Source of the DNA: Coffea arabica
Taxonomy: Eukaryota > Streptophyta > Magnoliopsida > Gentianales > Rubiaceae
Direction: 5' to 3'
NCBI RefSeq assembly: GCF_036785885.1
Contig: NC_092320.1
Span: 17,237,557-17,301,556 of the forward strand
DNA length: 64,000 bases
This document shows, piece after piece, positions 57,522 through 64,000 of the stretch (position 1 is the first letter of the stretch; the number at the start of each line of letters is the position of its first letter). Below the pieces are notes generated by a model, which worked only from the letters and a program-made list of their open reading frames with translations, did no database searches and was not told the DNA's origin. The position numbers were made by a program, and so were the translations under genes.

Positions 57522-60500
57522 ATTTCCCCCACACCTAAACCATGCTTGTTTTCAAGCATGATAACAGCAAACAAACCGAATGTTTGACAAAGACTATTGC
57601 CCTACCTACCATATTGCCAAGACACCAAGAAAAACATATATCAAGCATCAATGGTCAAGTCCAAGAAACATCACTGCGGTTAGCTTCTAAACCACAAACT
57701 CCTCTAATTTCAGGTTAACTAATCTAAGAAAAAGGAATGACGCACAACATTTATCAGCAAATGGTCCAACTATTAACAAAAATCTCAATATTAAATTCAT
57801 AAATCGGCAAGCTGACTTTTATTATACACTAACACAACTTTCAACTTTTTTTTCACGTTTTTCTATTTTTCTTTTTTTTTCCTTTTCTCAATAGTAACAA
57901 AAGACTTAGTCGCTAGCAATTGGAGCCTTTTGATGTGAACTCCAACATTTTTAGATGAAGGAGCCCGGTTACTCAGCTCTTATCGTTATACGACCACGTA
58001 CTCATAGAAAGTACTACCTTTTTACGCGAGAATCAACACTTTTAGGTGCAGATCCCTGGTTACTCAATAGTAACTAATAGCGGAGTACATTCAAGTTTAT
58101 TTATAGCTAGAAATCAAAAACTCAATATAACACAAGAACCAAAAGAAAGCTTGCATCAGCTAGCCTCATTTCAAACATGGAGAACTAAAGTTAATAATCG
58201 GACCACTTCACATGAAAAAGCCAACAATCATTCCCTATACCTAGGAAAGTTAACCAAAAATTAGAAAAGTTAATCAATTACTGATATTCACCAGAGGGAT
58301 ATTTCTGAACTCAACCACATTAACTTGATACCCTTTTATTACTAAAACTCGGCAATAGCAGAAATAGAGGCAATAATCCAACATCAAACTTTGGTATCAC
58401 TTATGAGCTAATCACTAAAAAGGAAGAAAGAAATTGAACGAGAGGTGGACAAATAGCAAATTAAAAAAAAGAAAGCAAAAACATCTAAAAAAAACTAAAA
58501 AGTAGAAAAACTAGCACAACTGCCCCCCCACACCTAGATCCTACATTGTCCTCAATGGAGGAAATAAAGCAATTATAGTGAAAAGGACAACGAAACTTCC
58601 CTCTCAAGTGGCTACGGGATAGGCGGGGACGATGGAGGGAAACCGATGTGGTGGAAATACGCGCCCAAGTTCTGAGTCATCATAACTCAATTCAACCAGT
58701 AAATGCAAAACTCTGTCCACCCAAAATCTCAACAAAGCCTCCAAATAGACAGTTAATTTCTCAACTCAAAAGCAACAATTCCAATAATAGCAGTATAGAA
58801 ATTGGAGAATAACCACACAATCACAATCAGGTAGCCAACCAATTGGAAATAACAAATGCTAGTCAAAATACCCCAACCAGTACCACTGGTGCAAATCACA
58901 GTCCAAAATGAGAGAAATTGCTATAGCAGAACAAAGCAGTAGTAAATCGACAGCCCCAAGTATTAACCCAATCGTAAGATAGAGAATGCGCCAGCAACCA
59001 AGCAATATCAGGGCAGGGCAATAGTCATCTATGTCTCCCAATTCATCAGGCAACAACGGCTCCCAAATTTACAGGTAAAAGTAGACAAAGGTCAACCAGA
59101 ATCCCAACAAATGGTCCCAATTTGACAATTAACCGCACACTGTTAACCAACCCAAAAGAAGCATCAAATTGAAGTGAAAACAATCCAACCAGTACCACTG
59201 GCGAAAAATGGAATGCACAACCCAATCAAACAGCCCCAAGAAAGAACAATGCAATCAATAATAACTCATAAATTCGACAGTAGCAGAGTAATTCCAAGTG
59301 CCCAGCCTCCAACAGTCAACCAAAAGAGTAGAAGTGACCCAGTGAAGCCAAAATGCCCAAACAGTGGATGAAACAAGTTCAACGGCTAACCCACACTAGT
59401 GAGACCCCCCAAATAATGTAACTCAATTCGGACAACAAGCAACGTATCCACAGGATTCTCAGTCAAATCTAATAATGAACCCCAGCATTTCAACTAGATG
59501 CACTGAACTGGAATAAGCGATGTAAATGGTATAGAAGCCTCCCAATTTAACAAACAAGTGCAATATTTCAACTCACCCAAATTCTCAACAAATGGCTCCA
59601 GTTGGCCAGTTAAAGTTTTAACTCAAAATTAGCAATCTCAATGATAACAGTTTAGAAATTTGACAATAATAACTCAGACAACCAAATGAAGGTACCAAAT
59701 TCACGTCCAATTTACCCCACCAGTACCACTGGTGGATTCCTCAGTAAAAGAAAAACAACTCCGCGTCCTGCTCAAACAAAAGACGACCCCAAACAACACC
59801 AAATACTACTGAGGAGTTGGGGAACGAATGTCAAATACCTCAATTGTTTGATGGTCAAAAGAAGTGGGATAGGCACGACTCCTGGCGTGCATGCGTGAGC
59901 GAGAAACAGCGACTGTGGGAGGCGCGGCTTCGCTAGTGGCTTGCGAGGAAGAGGTCGCGCTGCAATGTGGAGGAAGGTGGTGACAGTCGCTGGAGTGAGA
60001 TTGGGGAAGAGGAGACGCGCGGCTGGTTGACTGCTGGAGTGGAACTGAGCGCAGGTGGAGCCTGGGTGGCAGTAGTGGAGCTCGACGGTAGTGGCTGCGG
60101 GTGGAGGGTGAGATCGAGAGGGAGAAAAGCGTGAGCTGCTGGTGGCGCTGCCTGCTGGGCAGAGGCGCGCGAGCTCCAGCAACGGTGAGGGCGGTGTCAC
60201 GCGATGGTGGTTGTCACTGGTGCAAGGGCAGAGAAAAGATGTCACGGCTATGAAGTGGAGGAGTGGACTGCGCGGAGCAGCGGGCTGTGGCGCGTAGCCA
60301 TGGTGGCGTGCGGGCTTGGGCAGCGGCGGCGCACGATGCTGCGGACGGCGGCGGCCAATGGGTTTGCTGTGGTGGAGTCGCGGGTGGAGAGATGGCGGCG
60401 GGCATGAGGTGTGCTCGGCCGACAGAGAGGAAGAAAAAACAAGGGAGAAGAAAGAAAGAAAAAGGAAGAAAAGAGAGAAGAGAAAAAAAATGTTTTTTTT

Positions 60501-60991
60501 TTTTTGAAATTGAGAAACCTAGCTACGGTTGAAATTTTTTTTCTTTTTTTTTTTTTTACATTTTTTTTTTTTTTTGCAAATGTTATTTTCGAAATTCAAA
60601 ATTAGAGATTAACCGAAAATCAATAACCGTTCTTGAGTTTTTTTTTTTTTTGAATACTTACCTTTCCCGCGAATGTGACGTGGGCACGTTATGAAGGCAC
60701 GGAATCTGGAACTCTCCATATGACATGACACGGGTACATCATGAGGGCAGGAACCCCTTCTGACGATTCTGACTGTGAGCTCTCCAGACGTCATGACGCG
60801 GGCGCGTCATGACAGAAAGACACCTACAAATTATCAAAAACGAAAATTGAAACCCGAAATCAATCAAATTCAAGGAAAACATATTTAAATTATCACACGA
60901 AATCAAAATAAACAATTAAAAGGAATAATTGGGTTGCCTCCCAATAAGCGCCTTTCTTTAATGTCTTTGGCTAGACATTATCATGTTTTGC

Positions 60992-62047
60992 TCATGGAGG
61001 ATAAAATCTTGTGGCTCGTTTCAATGTTTCATCTTCAATGTGATCCTGGTAACCCTCATAGATGGAGTAATTTTTGAACACACGAGTTACGGTCTTCCAT
61101 GGACTAGTTGATGGCGCCAAATAATCAAGCAGTGATCTCAATTTTTCATCCACTCCTCTATCAAGAGCACTCAACGGTTCAAGATATTTGACCATAGCTA
61201 CTTTTAACTTATTTCTGCCATGAGACTCAAAAACTTCCGATATAACAAAATCAATCTCATTAACAGAAATCATGGAGTAAGAGTTAAGAAAATGTGGGTT
61301 AGGGAATGGAGGTGGTGTCACCATATTTGATGATTCTTCACTGGATTCTTTCACTTGAATGGGTTGCGGTTGAGGTACCATTTCTTCCTTTTCGGCTTCT
61401 TTTTCAACTGCATCTGTAGATTTCTCATTTTGACACTCTTGCATCTCCTCATCACTAGTCAAGCAAATTGCACTCTCATTTTCTTCTAGATCAACAATGG
61501 TTTTCGAGAGCAATTCTTCCATTTGAGAAGCCAATCGATTTATTCTGGATGCCAATAGACATGGTTGATCTGCCAGATAACTCATTGCATCCTTCATCAT
61601 CTCATTCCTCATTTGTGTCTCCTATTGGAATTGGTATGTATTAGTAGCTATTGATTCAACTATTTCTTCAAGAGACATACCTGACATAGATAACGATTCT
61701 TGAGACTCATACTGCTGAAAATTCATTGGCCCCGTTGTATAATTATAATTGGAGTTATCCCACCATCCTTGATCATACCCGTTTAGATTAGGGTTATACC
61801 ACATTTGAGACCAGGGTGAAAAATCTCCATAATTATTGAATGTGACACTCAGATTATCTTGATATTCGGGGCACATACCGGTTGAATGATCCCTGGCATA
61901 ACAAATTTTACAGGTTGTAGCAGCCATTCTTTCTCTAATAGAGTTTAGTGCCTCTACATATGCAAACTCAGAAAAAAAACAAGCCTCATTGCCTTCCCTG
62001 GAAACAAAATCCAGTCTATCAGCAGAATACGGAGTGTTAGAAGCCAT
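60992..62047 (-). pseudogene. Gag C-terminal remnant with zinc knuckle, one in-frame TAG (copy 2)
   Basis: Same as copy 1, shifted by 6032 bp, including the TAG (61622-61624). The translated products of the two copies are identical, as expected for a recent duplication of the interior. Confidence 0.75.
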
Positions 62048-62156
62048 AAACTATATAAAAAAATAAGAGAAAAATAAATAAATAAATAAAAAACAAGATG
62101 AACTCAAAAAGAAATAAATTAATCTGGCACCAGTCCCCGGCAACGGCGCCAAAAAT

Positions 62157-63553
62157 TGACAGGGTGTCGAAACCTGTGCAATAATAAAAACCTGCTCAAA
62201 CTAAAAGTAATTTCTGTAGATAATGGTAAGCAGGGTCAAATCCACAGGGACTGGAAGTAATTGTTTCTTTTCAAATTCACAGTGACAAGGAGGTGTTTTT
62301 ATGCAGAAGGCGACAATCAAAGTAAATCAAATAAAATCTAAGAAGCTACTAGAAATTAAATAACAAATTACTAAAATCAAATGAGTGATAATTAAGGATC
62401 TAGCCAAGAAATAACTTCAGCAATGGTTCACCTAATTGATCATCGAAGCAAGGGCAATTCCAATTATTCATCAATAAATAGGTTACAACTACCAAACAAG
62501 CGATGACAGTCAACCCCTCCTTACTGTGTCGGTGATCAAGGTACGCCCGTTAATCACTACTCTAATTAAGAAATAATCCTAGGTACGTCCGTAAGATTTA
62601 ATTCCCCAACTGCCTTACGTACGAGAGGAGCCCTATTCTAACCAAATAACGCACTACCAGGGTTATTTCAGATTAGCCCGCGTATCCTCCTGACACGAAT
62701 CTAATCGTGTCAGTTGTCACTATTTCAGGGCAATTAAACAATTACGGATTTAATACCTCAATTGACAATAGATTATTAAATTAACTAATTATCCGAATCC
62801 AAAACAATCAATTAACTAAACAACCATAAGCACTGCAACCAGGGAATATGCAAATACCAATAAATAAAAGAAAAAGATAAAATTAAATCGATCTCACAAT
62901 TTTTAGACGACCCAAAGCATCCGTTGTTTCTTGACTAGAAAAAAGAATTTAGTTCATCCCTAACGAGGAACACTCACAAGAAGCGGAAGGAACAATTGTT
63001 TCCTTTGTCATTGACCGGGAAAACTCAATTCGCTTCAATAAGGAAAAAGAAAGAACAAAGCTACAGCGAATGATTCATGGTTTCTCATGGTCTCTGACAT
63101 ACGAGAAGAAAATCACTAAGGAACGGAAAAAATGGAAAAAGTCTAAGTGAAAACCTAATCTAGAGCTACGAGACAAAAGTCAAAAGCTAAAAAACAAGGT
63201 AGTGCTCAATGTCAGCCATATATCAATCGTTCCTATTCTAATTGCTACTGTGCGGCGTCCGCCGCCCAGCCGAGAGCGGAAAAAGAAGACTTCAGCCTCC
63301 CCTTTTTAATGCTGTCTTCGGGCCAATTACCAAGAAGGGTCGCGGTTTGATATTTCAAAAATATCCCTAAATACTTGCTACTTGAATTCTTTCTTGATAA
63401 CTGTCAAATTGACATTTGTTATGGTATTTTTGTTCTACTCCCTGAAATAAATATAAATTGCCAAAAGTGAGTAAAATCTAACAATTAATCCACATCGGGT
63501 CAGGTAATAGGGAAAATTAATTATAAAATAAATAATAAAATTGCAACCTATCA
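62157..63553 (-). repeat. LTR3 of the array (outer 5' LTR)
   Basis: Its left part matches LTR2. Its right part has private changes against LTR1 and LTR2, such as ATATCCCTAAATACTTGC against ATGTCCCTAGATGCCTGC and CATCGGGTC against CATCGGATC. Confidence 0.95.
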
Positions 63554-64000
63554 AACAGATAGGAAAGTTCTAATATTTCCTCTTTTCTTTTTTGTGGTAA
63601 CTTAGGTCATTCTTTCTTCTTTCGTTTTTTAATCTCCTAAACTGACAAGCTAAGCCTTATCTGCTAAAATTTACAATTAAATATTTTTTTTAGAGCTGCC
63701 CTTAATATAATACTCCTTAGCACAAAGAGAGCAATAAATATAATGGAGAACCATAAGAGGATAATGGAGTATGTTTTAAAATTGAAAATGAAAATGTTAT
63801 GAGTAATTTCCTTTTAATTGTACCGCATTTGTTGATTTTTGGCAAACCATATCAATTCAGTTGAAATTCAATTAGTAAAATTCTGTACTTATTAGAAGTC
63901 CTATTCTGACACCCACATTAGTTCTAAGTAGTAATGGAAGAGTTCTTATATTTTTTTTCCCCACTTCTTGAAGATTGTCTATAATTCTTTTGCTCTATAA
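63554..64000. other. Right flank of the array, AT-rich, no gene seen
   Basis: It begins with the AACAG duplication. 63563-63652 is a diverged copy of 49982-50058 from the left flank. The rest is AT-rich spacer to the window edge. Confidence 0.5.

Larger units (their letters stand above)
50092..63553 (-). mobile_element. Three-LTR tandem array of one Ty3/gypsy-derived element, 13.5 kb
   Basis: Layout: LTR1 50092-51488, interior 51489-56124, LTR2 56125-57521, interior 57522-62156, LTR3 62157-63553. All LTRs are 1397 bp. The period is 6033 bp up to a T run near 51850 (10 versus 9 T) and 6032 bp after it. A single AACAG pair flanks the whole. The element reads on the minus strand: primer-binding sites complementary to the 3' end of plant tRNA-Asp (56102-56119, 62134-62151) lie next to LTR2 and LTR3, and polypurine tracts next to LTR1 and LTR2 (51489-51502, 57522-57535). 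Only a gag remnant is coded, so it is non-autonomous. The tRNA-Asp primer suggests an Athila-type relative. Confidence 0.96.

Noticed and set aside
50092..63553. Two independent insertions of the same element side by side
   Set aside because: There is only one target duplication around all three LTRs, the internal junctions share the middle LTR, and its variants are a left/right mosaic of the outer two.

Overview
This is a plant nuclear window, from a eudicot and possibly an asterid. The evidence is a spliced LRR receptor-kinase family, GT-AG introns, AT-rich spacers and dense, nested plant-type transposons (Tat/Ogre-like, Athila-like, L1-type LINE, MULE, hAT, CACTA, Tourist, Stowaway, SINE). 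No prokaryotic, organellar or viral gene organisation is visible. The species cannot be fixed from the sequence.

Genes. Four members of one receptor-like kinase family lie in a row on the plus strand. Copy A (24301-26339) is an intact two-exon kinase with signal peptide and membrane segment but no LRR ectodomain. Copy B (about 34312-35284) is a gutted kinase pseudogene. Copy C (about 39850-40130) is a 5' stub that also lacks the LRRs. Copy D (40864-43408) is a complete LRR receptor kinase of the MIK2-like type, with 11 LRRs and all catalytic motifs. A probable 40-codon exon of an unrecognised minus-strand gene lies at 70-189.

Transposons, left to right. (1) 2.2-6.1 kb: tandem repeats, CACTA-like ends and a GAGCTC-rich hAT MITE with an 8-bp target duplication. 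(2) 6356-23218: a 16.9-kb non-coding LTR element on the minus strand with LTRs of 4.5-5.0 kb, TSD GTTGA, inserted into a Stowaway-like MITE. Its two LTRs are nearly identical over about 1 kb and strongly diverged elsewhere. (3) 25272-25854: a solo LTR in the intron of copy A, TSD GTACA. (4) 27580-33827: a full-length but mutated LINE on the minus strand with a perfect 19-bp TSD. (5) 43860-47122: a MULE-like element (9-bp TSD) holding a nested solo LTR (TSD AAAGG) and a nested MULE-type MITE. (6) 47665-48467: a Tourist-like MITE with a nested SINE. (7) 50092-63553: an LTR-internal-LTR-internal-LTR array with period 6032/6033 bp between a single AACAG TSD.

The best story is the last one. The middle LTR carries the right LTR's variants in its left part and the left LTR's variants in its right part. 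That is the product expected from unequal crossing-over between the two LTRs of one inserted element. The receptor-kinase cluster, with repeated loss of the LRR ectodomain, is the main genic interest. I found no new prokaryote-style or enzymatic system.
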